64,000 nt of DNA. It comes from Setophaga petechia. Lineage: Eukaryota > Chordata > Aves > Passeriformes > Parulidae. Under the pieces are notes generated by a model that searched no databases, had not been told where the DNA came from, and saw only the letters and a program-made list of their open reading frames with translations. The first letter of the stretch is position 1; every line of letters starts with the position of its first letter. The stretch spans positions 53,355,501 through 53,419,500 of the forward strand of contig JANCRA010000001.1 of assembly GCA_024362935.1 (NCBI GenBank), written 5' to 3'. Positions 8,894 through 20,476 of this stretch are shown here, piece after piece. The position numbers and the translations under genes were made by a program.

Positions 8894-10648
8894 TTTTTTA
8901 ATCCAGAAAGCCCAGAGGTCCAGGCACACTGCAACTGCAAAAGGTATCCCAAGGGGAGCGCAAAAGCGCCACGACATCGCTGCCTCCACAGTTTTTTCTT
9001 TGCTGCCATCCCTAAGACTAGGCTGATTACCTGTCTAGGGCTAGGGTTAGGGTTACGCCTAGGGTTAGGGTTTTTTAAATGAGAAAGGCTTGAGCTCCAG
9101 ACACAATTCACCTGGCAAAGGCATCCCAAGTGGATCGAAAAAGTGCCACAACATGGCTGCCTCCGCACATTTTTCCTTGGGACCGTCCCTAACCCTAGGC
9201 TGATTGACCAGTTTAGTAGTTAGGGTTACGCCGGGGGTAAGGGTTTTTTAATCCAGAAAGCCCTGAGCTCCAGGCACACTGCAACTGCAAAAGGTATCCC
9301 AAGGGGAGCGCAAAAGCGCCGCGACATGGCTGCCTCCACAGCTTTTTCTTTGCTGCCATCCCTAACCCTAGGCTGATTTACCTGTCTAGGGCTAGGGTTA
9401 GGGTTACGCCTAGGGTTAGGGTTTTTTAAATGAGAAAGGCTTGAGCTCCAGACACAATTCAGCTGGTAAAAGGCATCCCAAGGGGATCGAAAACGTGCAA
9501 CAACATGGCTGCCTCCGCACATTTTTCCTTGGGACCGTCCCTAACCCTAGGCTGATTGACCAGTTTAGGGGTTAGGGTTAGGCCTAGGGTAAGGGTTTTT
9601 TAATCCAGAAAGCCCTGAGCTCCAGGCACACTGCAAATGCAAAAGGTATCCCAAGGGGAGCGCAAAAGCAACACAACATGGCTGCCTCCACCGCTTTTTC
9701 TTTGCTGCCATCCCTAACCCTAGGCTGATTTACCTGTCTAGGGCTAGGGTTAGGGTTACGCCTAGGGTTAGGGTTTTTTAAATGAGAAAGGCTTGAGCTC
9801 CAGACACAATTCACCTGGCAAAGGCATCCCAAGGGGATCGAAAAAGTGCCACAACATGGCTGCCTCCGCACATTTTTCCTTGGGACCGTCCCTAACCGTA
9901 GGCTGATTGACCAGTTTCGTAGTTAGGGTTACGCCTAGGGTAAGGGTTTTTTAATCCAGAAAGCCCTGAGCTCCAGGCACACTGCAACTGCAAAAGGCAT
10001 CCCAAGGGGAGCGCAAAAGCGCCGCGACATGGCTGCCTCCACAGCTTTTTCTTTGCTGCCATCCCTAAGCCTAGGCTGATTTACCTGTCTAGGGCTAGGG
10101 TTAGGGTTACGCCTAGGGTTAGGGTTTTTTAAATGAGAAAGGCTTGAGCTCCAGACACAATTCAGCTGGCAAAGGCATCCCAAGGGGATCGAAAAAGTGC
10201 CACAACATTGCTGCCTCCGCACATTTTTCCTTGGGACCGTCCCTAACCCTAGGATGATTGACCAGTTTAGTAGTTAGGGTTACGCCGGGGGTAAGGGTTT
10301 TTTAATCCAGAAAGCCCTGAGCTCCAGGCACACTGCAACTGCAAAAGGTATCCCAAGGGGAGCGCAAAAGCGCCGCGACATCGCTGCCTCCACAGATTTT
10401 TCTTTGGTGCCATCCCTACCCTTTTTCTGTTTTACCTGTCTAGGGCTAGAGTAAGGGTTACGCCTAGGGTTAGGGTTTTTTAAATGAGAAAGGCTTGAGC
10501 TCCAGACACAATTCACCTGGCAAAGGCATCCCAAGGGGATCGAAAAAGTGCCACAACATGGCTGCCTCCGCACATTTTTCCTTGGGACCGTCCCTAACCC
10601 TAGGCTGATTGACCAGTTTAGTAGTTAGGGTTACGCCGGGGGTAAGGG
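8894..10648 (+). repeat. Five-unit bridge between the two long copies
   Basis: Five units join copy 1 to copy 2. The first (8894) resembles the unit at 1524, with the same CTGATTACC deletion. The next three (9244, 9596 and 9947) match the units at 119, 471 and 822, including the CTGGTAAAAGG insertion. The last (10298) carries the CCCTACCCTTTTTCTG variant. The next unit (10649) restarts the same theme, so 9244-10648 and 10649-12053 form a four-unit tandem of about 1405 bp. This looks like an unequal-exchange junction. Confidence 0.8.
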
Positions 10649-12053
10649 TTTTTTAATCCAGAAAGCCCTGAGCTCCAGGCACACTGCAACTGCAAAAGGT
10701 ATCCCAAGGGGAGCGCAAAAGCGCCGCGACATGGCTGCCTCCACAGCTTTTTCTTTGCTGCCATCCCTAACCCTAGGCTGATTTACCTGTCTAGGGCTAG
10801 GGTTAGGGTTACGCCTAGGGTTAGGGTTTTTTAAATGAGAAAGGCTTGAGCTCCAGACACAATTCAGCTGGTAAAAGGCATCCCAAGGGGATCGAAAACG
10901 TGCAACAACATGGCTGCCTCCGCACATTTTTCCTTGGGACCGTCCCTAACCCTAGGCTGATTGACCAGTTTAGGGGTTAGGGTTACGCCTAGGGTAAGGG
11001 TTTTTTAATCCAGAAAGCCCTGAGCTCCAGGCACACTGCAACTGCAAAAGGTATCCCAAGGGGAGTGCAAAAGCAACACAACATGGCTGCCTCCACAGCT
11101 TTTTCTTTGCTGCCATCCCTAACCCTAGGCTGATTTACCTGTCTAGGGCTAGGGTTAGGGTTACGCCTAGGGTTAGGGTTTTTTAAATGAGAAAGGCTTG
11201 AGCTCCAGACACAATTCAGCTGGCAAAGGCATCCCAAGGGGATCGAAAAAGTGCCACAACATGGCTGCCTCCGCACATTTTACCTTGGGACCGTCCCTAA
11301 CCCTAGGCTGATTGACCAGTTTCGTAGTTAGGGTTACGCCTAGGGTAAGGGTTTTTTAATCCAGAAAGCCCTGAGCTCCAGGCACACTGCAACTGCAAAA
11401 GGTATCCCAAGGGGAGCGCAAAAGCGCCGCGACATGGCTGCCTCCACAGCTTTTTCTTTGCTGCCATCCCTAACCCTAGGCTGATTTACCTGTCTAGGGC
11501 TAGGGTTAGGGTTACGCCTAGGGTTAGGGTTTTTTAAATGAGAAAGGCTTGAGCTCCAGACACAATTCAGCTGGCAAAGGCATCCCAAGGGGATCGAAAA
11601 AGTGCCACAACATTGCTGCCTCCGCACATTTTTCCTTGGGACCCTCCCTAACCCTAGGCTGATTGACCAGTTTAGGGGTTAGGGTTACGCCTAGGGTAAG
11701 GGTTTTTTAATCCAAAAAGCCCTGAGCTCCAGGCACACTGCAACTGCAAAAGGTATCCCAAGGGGAGCACAAAAGCGCCGCGACATGGCTGCCTCCACAG
11801 CTTTTTCTTTGGTGCCATCCCTAACCCTAGGCTGATTTACCTGTCTAGGGCTAGGGTTAGGGTTACGCCTAGGGTTAGGGTTTTTTAAATGAGAAAGGCT
11901 TGAGCTCCAGACACAATTCAGCTGGCAAAGGCATCCCAAGGGGATCGAAAAAGTGCCACAACATGGCTGCCTCCGCACATTTTTCCTTGGGACCGTCCCT
12001 AACCCTAGGCTGATTGACCAGTTTAGTAGTTAGGGTTACGCCTAGGGTAAGGG

Positions 12054-12404
12054 TTTTTTAATCCAGAAAGCCCTGAGCTCCAGGCACACTGCAACTGCAA
12101 AAGGTATCCCAAGGGGAGCGCAAAAGCGCCGCGACATCGCTGCCTCCACAGCTTTTTCTTTGGTGCCATCCCTAACCCTACGCTGATTTCCCTGTCTAGG
12201 GCTAGGGTTAGGGTTACGCCTAGGGTTAGGGTTTTTTAAATGAGAAAGGCTTGAGCTCCAGACACAATTCAGCTGGCAAAGGCATCCCAAGGGGATCGAA
12301 AAAGTGCCACAACATGGCTGCCTCCGCACATTTTTCCTTGGGACTGTCCCTAACCCTAGGCTGATTGACCTGTTTAGTAGTTAGGGTTACGCCTAGGGTA
12401 AGGG
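12054..12404 (+). repeat. Whole-unit insertion in copy 2 (first)
   Basis: This unit has no partner between the copy 1 units at 1173 and 1524. It resembles its left neighbour but carries CCCTACGCTGATTTCCC in half A. It accounts for the offset change from 10530 to 10881, exactly one unit, as expected for unequal crossing over in register. Confidence 0.75.
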
Positions 12405-15400
12405 TTTTTTAATCCAGAAAGCCCTGAGCTCCAGGCACACTGCAACTGCAAAAGGTATCCGAAGGGGAGCGCAAAAGCGCCACGACATCGCTGCCTCCAC
12501 AGCTTTTTCTTTGCTGCCATCCCTAAGACTATGCTGATTACCTGTCTAGGGCTAGGGTTAGGGTTACGCCTAGGGTTAGGGTTTTTTAAATGAGAAAGGC
12601 TTGAGCTCCAGACACAATTCACCTGGCAAAGGCATCCCAAGGGGATCGAAAAAGTGCCACAACATGGCTGCCTCCGCACATTTTTCCTTGGGACCGTCCC
12701 TAACCCTAGGCTGATTGATCAGTTTAGTAGTAAGGGTTACGCCGGGGGTAAGGGTTTTTTAATCCAGAAAGCCCTGAGCTCCAGGCACACTGCAACTGCA
12801 AAAGGTATCCCAAGGGGAGCGCAAAAGCGCCGCGACATGGCTGCCTCCACAGCTTTTTCTTTGCTGCCATCCCTAACCCTAGGCTGATTTTCCTGTCTAG
12901 GGCTAGGGTTAGGGTTACGCCTAGGGTTAGGGTTTTTTAAATGAGAAAGGCTTGAGCTCCAGACACAATTCAGCTGGCAAAGGCATCCCAAGGGGATCGA
13001 AAACGTGCAACAACATGGCTGCCTCCGCACATTTTTCCTTGGGACCGTCCCTAACCCTAGGCTGATTGACCAGTTTAGGGGTTAGGGTTACGCCTAGGGT
13101 AAGGGTTTTTTAATCCAGAAAGCCCTGAGCTCCAGGCACACTGCAAATGCAAAAGGTATCCCAAGGGGAGCGCAAAAGCAACACAACATGGCTGCCTCCA
13201 CAGCTTTTTCTTTGCTGCCATCCCTAACCCTAAGCTGATTTACCTGTCTAGGGCTAGGGTTAGGGTTACGCCTAGGGTTAGGGTTTTTTAAATGAGAAAG
13301 GCTTGAGCTCCAGACACAATTCACCTGGCAAAGGCATCCCAAGGGGATCGAAAAAGTGCCACAACATGGCTGCCTCCGCACATTTTTCCTTGGGACCGTC
13401 CCTAACCCTAGGCTGATTGACCAGTTTCGTAGTTAGGGTTACGCCTAGGGTAAGGGTTTTTTAATCCAGAAAGCCCTGAGCTCCTGGCACACTGCAACTG
13501 CAAAAGGTATCCCAAGGGGAGCGCAAAAGCGCCGCGACATGGCTGCCTCCACAGCTTTTTCTTTGGTGCCATCCCTAAGCCTAGGCTGATTTACCTGTCT
13601 AGGGCTAGGGTTAGGGTTACGCCTAGGGTTAGGGTTTTTTAAATGAGAAAGGCTTGAGCTCCAGACACAATTCAGCTGGCAAAGGCATCCCAAGGGGATC
13701 GAAAAAGTGCCACAACATTGCTGCCTCCGCACATTTTTCCTTGGGACCGTCCCTAACCCTAGGCTGATTGACCAGTTTCGGGGTTAGGGTTACGCCTAGG
13801 GTAAGGGTTTTTTAATCCAAAAAGCCCTGAGCTCCAGGCACACTGCAACTGCAAAAGGTATCCCAAGGGGAGCGCAAAAGCGCCGCGACATCGCTGCCTC
13901 CACAGATTTTTCTTTGGTGCCATCCCTACCCTTTTTCTGTTTTACCTGTCTAGTGCTAGAGTAAGGGTTACGCCTAGGGTTAGGGTTTTTTAAATGAGAA
14001 AGGCTTGAGCTCCAGACACAATTCAGCTGGCAAAGGTATCCCAAGGGGATCGAAAAAGTGCCACAACATGGCTGCCTCCGCACATTTTTCCTTGGGACCG
14101 TCCCTAACCCTAGGCTGATTGACCTGTTTTGGGGTTAGGGTTACGCCAAGGGGAAGGGTTGTTTAATCCAAAAAGCCCTGAGCTCCAGGCACACTGCAAC
14201 TGCAAAAGGTATCCCAAGGGGAGCGCAAAAGCGCCGCGACATGGCTGCCTCCACAGCTTTTTCTTTGGTGCCATCCCTAACCCTAGGCTGATTTACCTGT
14301 CTAGGGCTAGGGTTAGGGTTACGCCTAGGGTTAGGGTTTTTTAAATGAGAAAGGCTTGAGCTCCAGACACAATTCAGCTGGCAAAGGCATCCCAAGGGGA
14401 TCGAAAAAGTGCCACAACATGGCTGCCTCCGCACATTTTTCCTTGGGACCGTCCCTAACCCTAGGCTGATTGACCAGTTTAGTAGTTAGGGTTACGCCTA
14501 GGGTAAGGGTTTTTTAATCCAGAAAGCCCAGAGGTCCAGGCACACTGCAACTGCAAAAGGTATCCCAAGGGGAACGCAAAAGCGCCACGACATCGCTGCC
14601 TCCACAGCTTTTTCTTTGGTGCCATCCCTAACCCTAGGCTGATTTACCTGTCTAGGGCTAGGGTTAGGGTTACGCCTAGGGTTAGGGTTTTTTAAATGAG
14701 AAAGGCTTGAGCTCCAGAAACAATTCAGCTGGCAAAGGCATCCCAAGGGGATCGAAAAAGTGCCACAACATGGCTGCCTCCGCACATTTTTCCTTGGGAC
14801 CGTCCCTAACCCTAGGCTGATTGACCACTTTAGTAGTTAGGGTTACGCCTAGGGTAAGGGTTTTTTAATCCAGAAAGCCCTGAGCTCCAGGCACACTGCA
14901 ACTGCAAAAGGTATCCCAAGGGGAGCGCAAAATCGCCACGACATCGCTGCCTCCACAGATTTTTCTTTGGTGCCATCCCTAACCCTAGGCTGATTTACCT
15001 GTCTAGGGCTAGGGTTAGGGTTACGCCTAGGGTTAGGGTTTTTTAAATGAGAAAGGCTTGAGCTCCAGACACAATTCACCTGGCAAAGGCATCCCAAGGG
15101 GATCGAAAAAGTGCCGCAACATGGCTGCCTCCGCACATTTTTCCTTGGGACCGTCCCTAACCCTAGGCTGATTGACCAGTTTGGTAGTTAGGGTTACGCC
15201 TAGGGTAAGGTTTTTTTAATCCAAAAAGCCCTGAGCTCCAGGCACACTGCAACTGCAAAAGGTATCCAGAGGGGAGCGCAAAAGCGCCGCGACATCGCTG
15301 CCTCCACAGATTTTTCTTTGGTGCCATCCCTACCCTTTTTCTGTTTTACCTGTCTAGGGCTAGAGTAAGGGTTACGCCTAGGGTTAGGGTTTTTTAAATG

Positions 15401-15562
15401 AGAAAGGCTTGAGCTCCAGACATAATTCAGCTGGCAAAGGTATCCCAAGGGGATCGAAAAAGTGCCACAACATGGCTGCCTCCGCACATTTTTCCTTGGG
15501 ACCGTCCCTAACCCTAGGCTGATTGACCTGTTTTGGGGTTAGGGTTACGCCAAGGGTAAGGG

Positions 15563-15913
15563 TTGTTTAATCCAAAAAGCCCTGAGCTCCAGGCACACTG
15601 CAACTGCAAAAGGTATCCCAAGGGGAGCGCAAAAGCGCCGCGACATGGCTGCCTCCACAGCTTTTTCTTTGGTGCCATCCCTAACCCTAGGCTGATTTAC
15701 CTGTCTAGGGCTAGGGTTAGGGTTCCGCCTAGGGTTAGGGTTTTTTAAATGAGAAAGGCTTGAGCTCCAGACACAATTCAGCTGGCAAAGGCATCCCAAG
15801 GGGATCGAAAAAGTGCCACAACATGGCTGCCTCCGCACATTTTTCCTTGGGACCGTCCCTAACCCTAGGCTGATTGACCAGTTTAGTAGTTAGGGTTACG
15901 CCTAGGGTAAGGG
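15563..15913 (+). repeat. Whole-unit insertion in copy 2 (second)
   Basis: Has no partner between the copy 1 units at 4331 and 4682. It carries the linked haplotype CCAAGGGTAAGGGTTGTTTAATCCAAAAAGCC, also seen at 3278 and 14159, so it was probably copied from that unit type. It moves the offset from 10881 to 11232. Confidence 0.75.
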
Positions 15914-16264
15914 TTTTTTAATCCAGAAAGCCCTGAGCTCCAGGCACACTGCAACTGCAAAAGGTATCCCAAGGGGAGCGCAAAAGCGCCACGACATCGC
16001 TGCCTCCACAGCTTTTTCTTTGGTGCCATCCCTAACCCTAGGCTGATTTACCTGTCTAGGGCTAGGGTTAGGGTTACGCCTAGGGTGAGGGTTTTTTAAA
16101 TGAGAAAGGCTTGAGCTCCAGAAACAATTCAGCTGGCAAAGGCATCCCAAGGGGATCGAAAAAGTACCACAACATGGCTGCCTCCGCACATTTTTCCTTG
16201 GGACCGTCCCTAACCCTAGGCTGATTGACCACTTTAGTAGTTAGGGTTACGCCTAGGGTAAGGG

Positions 16265-16615
16265 TTTTTTAATCCAGAAAGCCCAGAGGTCCAGGCACAC
16301 TGCAACTGCAAAAGGTATCCCAAGGGGAGCGCAAAATCGCCACGACATCGCTGCCTCCACAGCTTTTTCTTTGGTGCCATCCCTAACCCTAGGCTGATTT
16401 ACCTGTCTAGGGCTAGGGTTAGGGTTACGCCTAGGGTTAGGGTTTTTTAAATGAGAAAGGCTTGAGCTCCAGACACAATTCAGCTGGCAAAGGTATCCCA
16501 AGGGGATCGAAAAAGTGCCACAACATGGCTGCCTCCGCACATTTTTCCTTGGGACCGTCCCTAACCCTAGGCTGATTGACCAGTTTAGGGGTTAGGGTTA
16601 CGCCAAGGGTAAGGG
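16265..16615 (+). repeat. Whole-unit insertion in copy 2 (third)
   Basis: Has no partner between the copy 1 units at 4682 and 5033. It carries the AGCCCAGAGGTCCAGG and CAAAATCGCCACGACATCG variants typical of the unit at 3980, so it is a relocated copy of that type. It moves the offset from 11232 to 11583. Confidence 0.75.
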
Positions 16616-19600
16616 TTGTTTAATCCAAAAAGCCCTGAGCTCCAGGCACACTGCAACTGCAAAAGGTATCCCAAGGGGAGCGCAAAAGCGCCGCGACATG
16701 GCTGCCTCCACAGCTTTTTCTTTGGTGCCATCCCTAACTCTAGGCTGATTTACCTGTCTAGGGCTAGGGTTACGGTTATGCCTAGGGTTAGGGTTTTTTA
16801 AATGAGAAAGGCTTGAGCTCCAGACACAATTCAGCTGGCAAAGGCATCCCAAGGGGATGGAAAAAGTGCCACAACATGGCTGCCTCCGCACATTTTTCCT
16901 TGGGACCGTCCCTAACCCTAGGCTGATTGACCAGTTTAGTAGTTAGGGTTACAACTAGGGTAAGGGTTTTTTAATCCAGAAAGCCCTGAGCTCCAGGCAC
17001 ACTGCAACTGCAAAAGGTATCCCAAGGAGAGCACAAAAGCGCCTCAACATGGCTGCCTCCACAGCTTTTTCTTTGCTGCCATCCCTAACCCTAGGCTGAT
17101 TTACCTGTCTAGGGCTAGGGTTAGGGTTAAGCCTAGGGTTAGGGTTTTTTAAATGAGAAAGGCTTGAGCTCCAGAAACAATTCAGCTGGCAAAGGCATCC
17201 CAAGGGGATCTAAAAAGTGCCGCAACATGGCTGCCTCCGCACATTTTTCCTTGGGACCGTCCCTAACCCTAGGCTGATTGACCAGTTTAGGGGTTAGGGT
17301 TACGCCTAGGGTAAGGGTTTTTTAATCCAGAAAGCCCTGTGCCCCAGGCACGCTGCAACTGCAAAAGGTATCCCAAGGGGAGCGCAAAAGCGCCGCGACA
17401 TCGCTACTTCCACAGATTTTTCTTTGGTTCCATCCCTAACCCTAGGCTGATTTAACTGTCTAGGGCTAGGGTTAGGGTTACGCCTAGGGTTAGGGTTTTT
17501 TAAATGAGAAAGGCTTGAGCTCCAGACACAATTCAGCTGGCAAAGGCATCCCAAGGGGATCGAAAAAGTGCCGCAACATGGCTGCCTCCGCACATTTTTC
17601 CTTGGGACCGTCCCTAACCCTAGGCTGATTGACCAGTTTAGTAGTTAGGGTTACGCCGGGGGTAAGGGTTTTTTAATCCAGAAAGCCCTGAGCTCCAGGC
17701 ACACTGCAACTGCAAAAGGTATCCCAAGGGGAGCGCAAAAGCGCCGCGACATCGCTGCCTCCACAGCTTTTTCTTTGGTGCCATCCCTAACCATAGTCTG
17801 ATTTACCTGTCTAGGGCTAGGGTTAGGGTTAAGCCTAGGGTTAGGGTTTTTTAAATGAGAAAGGCTTGAGCTCCAGACACAATTCAGCTGGCAAAGGCAT
17901 CCCAAGGGGATCGAAAAAGTGCCGCAACATGGCTGCCTCCGCACATTTTTCCTTGGGACCGTCCCTAACCCTAGGCTGATTGACCAGTTTAGTAGTTAGG
18001 GTTACGCCTAGGGTAAGGGTTTTTTAATCCAGAAAGCCCTGAGCTCCAGGCACACTGCAACTGCAAAAGGTATCCCAAGGGGAGCGCAAAAGCGCCGCGA
18101 CATCGCTGCCTCCACAGATTTTTCTTTGGTGCCATCCCTAACCCTAGGCTGATTTACCTGTCTAGGGCTAGGGTTAGGGTTACGCCTAGGGTTAGGGATT
18201 TTTAAATGAGAAAGGCTTGAGCTCCAGAAACAATTCAGATGGCAAAGGCAACCCAAGGGGATCGAAAAAGTGCCACAGCACGGTTGCCTCCGCACATTTT
18301 TCCTTGGGACCGTCCCTAACCCTAGGCTGATTGACCAGTTTAGTAGTTAGGGTTACGCCAAGGGTAAGGGTTGTTTAATCCAAAAAGCCCTGAGCTCCAG
18401 GCACACTGCAACTGCAAAAGGTATCCCAAGGGGAGCGCAAAAGCGCCACAACATGGCTGCCTCCACAGCTTTTTCTTTGGTGCCATCCCTAACCCTAGGC
18501 TGATTTACCCGCCTAGGGCTAGGGTTAGGGTTACGCCTAGGGTTAGGGTTTTTTAAATGAGAAAGGCTTGAGCTCCAGACACAATTCAGCTGGCAAAGGC
18601 ATCCCAAGGGGATCGAAAAAGTGCCGCAACATGGCTGCCTCCGCACATTTTTCCTTGGGACCGTCCCTAACCCTAGGCTGATTGACCAGTTTGGTAGTTA
18701 GGGTTACGCCTAGGGTAAGGGTTTTTTAATCCAGAAAGCCCTGAGCTCCAGGCACACTGCAACTGCAAAAGGTATCCCAAGTGGAGCGCAAGAGCGCCAC
18801 AACATGGCTGCCTCCACAGCTTTTTCTTTGCTGCCATCCCTAACCCTAGGCTGATTTACCTGTCTAGGGCTAGGGTTAGGGTTATGCCTAGGGTTAGGGT
18901 TTTTTAAATGAGAAAGGTTTGAGCTCCAGACACAATACAGCTGGCAAAGGCATCCCAGGGGGATCGAAAAAGTGCCGCAACATGGCTGCCTCCGCACATT
19001 TTTCCTTGGGACCGTCCCTAACCCTAGGATGATTGACCAGTTTAGTAGTTAGGGTTACGCCGGGGGTAAGGGTTTTTTAATCCAGAAAGCCCTGAGCTCC
19101 AGGCACACTGCAACTGCAAAAGGTATCCCAAGGGGAGCGCAAAAGCGCCGCGACATCGCTGCCTCCACAGCTTTTTCTTTGGTGCCATCCCTAACCCTAG
19201 GCTGATTTACCTGTCTAGGGCTAGGGTTAGGGTTACGCCTAGGGTTAGGGTTTTTTAAATGAGAAAGGCTTGAGCTCCAGACACAATTCAGCTGGCAAAG
19301 GTATCCCAAGGGGATCGAAAAAGTGCCACAACATGGCTGCCTCCGCACATTTTTCCTTGGGACCGTCCCTAACCCTAGGCTGATTGACCAGGTTAGTAGT
19401 TAGGGTTACGCCTAGGGTAAGGGTTTTTTAATCCAGAAAGCCCTGAGCTCCAGGCACACTGCAACTGCAAAAGGTATCCCAAGGGGAGCGCAAAAGCGCC
19501 GCGACATCGCTGCCTCCACAGCTTTTTCTTTGCTGCCATCCCTAACCCTAGGCTGATTTACCTGTCTAGGGCTAGGGTTAGGGTTACGCCTAGGGTTAAG

Positions 19601-20476
19601 GTTTTTTAAATGAGAAAGGCTTGAGCTCCAGACACAATTCAGCTGGCAAAGGCATCCCAAGGGGATCGAAAAAGTGCCACAACATGGCTGCCTCCGCACA
19701 TTTTTCCTTGGGACCGTCCCTAACCCTAGGCTGAATTACCACTTTAGGGGTTAGGGTTACGCCTAGGGTAAGGGTTTTTTAATCCAGAAAGCCCTGAGCT
19801 CCAGGCACATTGCAACTGCAAAAGGTATCCCAAGTGGAGCGCAAGAGCGCCACAACATGGCTGCCTCCACAGCTTTTTCTTTGCTGCCATCCCTAACCCT
19901 AGGCTGATTTACCTGTCTAGGGCTAGGGTTAGGGTTATGCCTAGGGTAAGGGTTTTTTAAATGAGAAAGGTTTGAGCTCCAGACACAATTCAGCTGGCAA
20001 AGGCATCCCAAGGGGATCGAAAAAGTGCCGCAACATGGCTGCCTCCGCACATTTTTCCTTGGGACCGTCCCTAACCCTAGGCTGATTGACCAGTTTAGTA
20101 GTTAGGGTTACGCCGGGGGTAAGGGTTTTTTAATCCAGAAAGCCCTGAGCTCCAGGCACACTGCAACTGCAAAAGGTATCCCAAGGGGAGCGCAAAAGCG
20201 CCGTGACATCGCTGCCTCCACAGCTTTTTCTTTGGTGCCATCCCTAACCCTAGGCTGATTTACCTGTCTAGGGCTAGGGTTAGGGTTACGCCTAGGGTTA
20301 GTGTTTTTAAAATGAGAAAGGCTTGAGCTCCAGACACAATTCAGCTGGCAAAGGTATCCCAAGGGGATCGAAAAAGTGCCACAACATGGCTGCCTCCGCA
20401 CATTTTTCCTTGGGACCGTCCCTAACCCTAGGCTGATTGACCAGTTTAGTAGTTAGGGTTACGCCAAGGGTAAGGG

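Larger units (their letters stand above)
10649..20476 (+). repeat. Left higher-order repeat, copy 2 (28 units)
   Basis: Near-identical recurrence of 119-8893. The offset steps from 10530 (30 units) to 10881, 11232 and 11583 as three extra units appear at 12054, 15563 and 16265. Between these steps the private variants match in order, for example the unit pairs 4331/15212, 5723/17306 and 8180/19763. Small differences show later drift, such as CGCCTAGG versus CAACTAGG near 16952 and GATCGAAAAA versus GATCTAAAAA near 17208. Confidence 0.88.
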
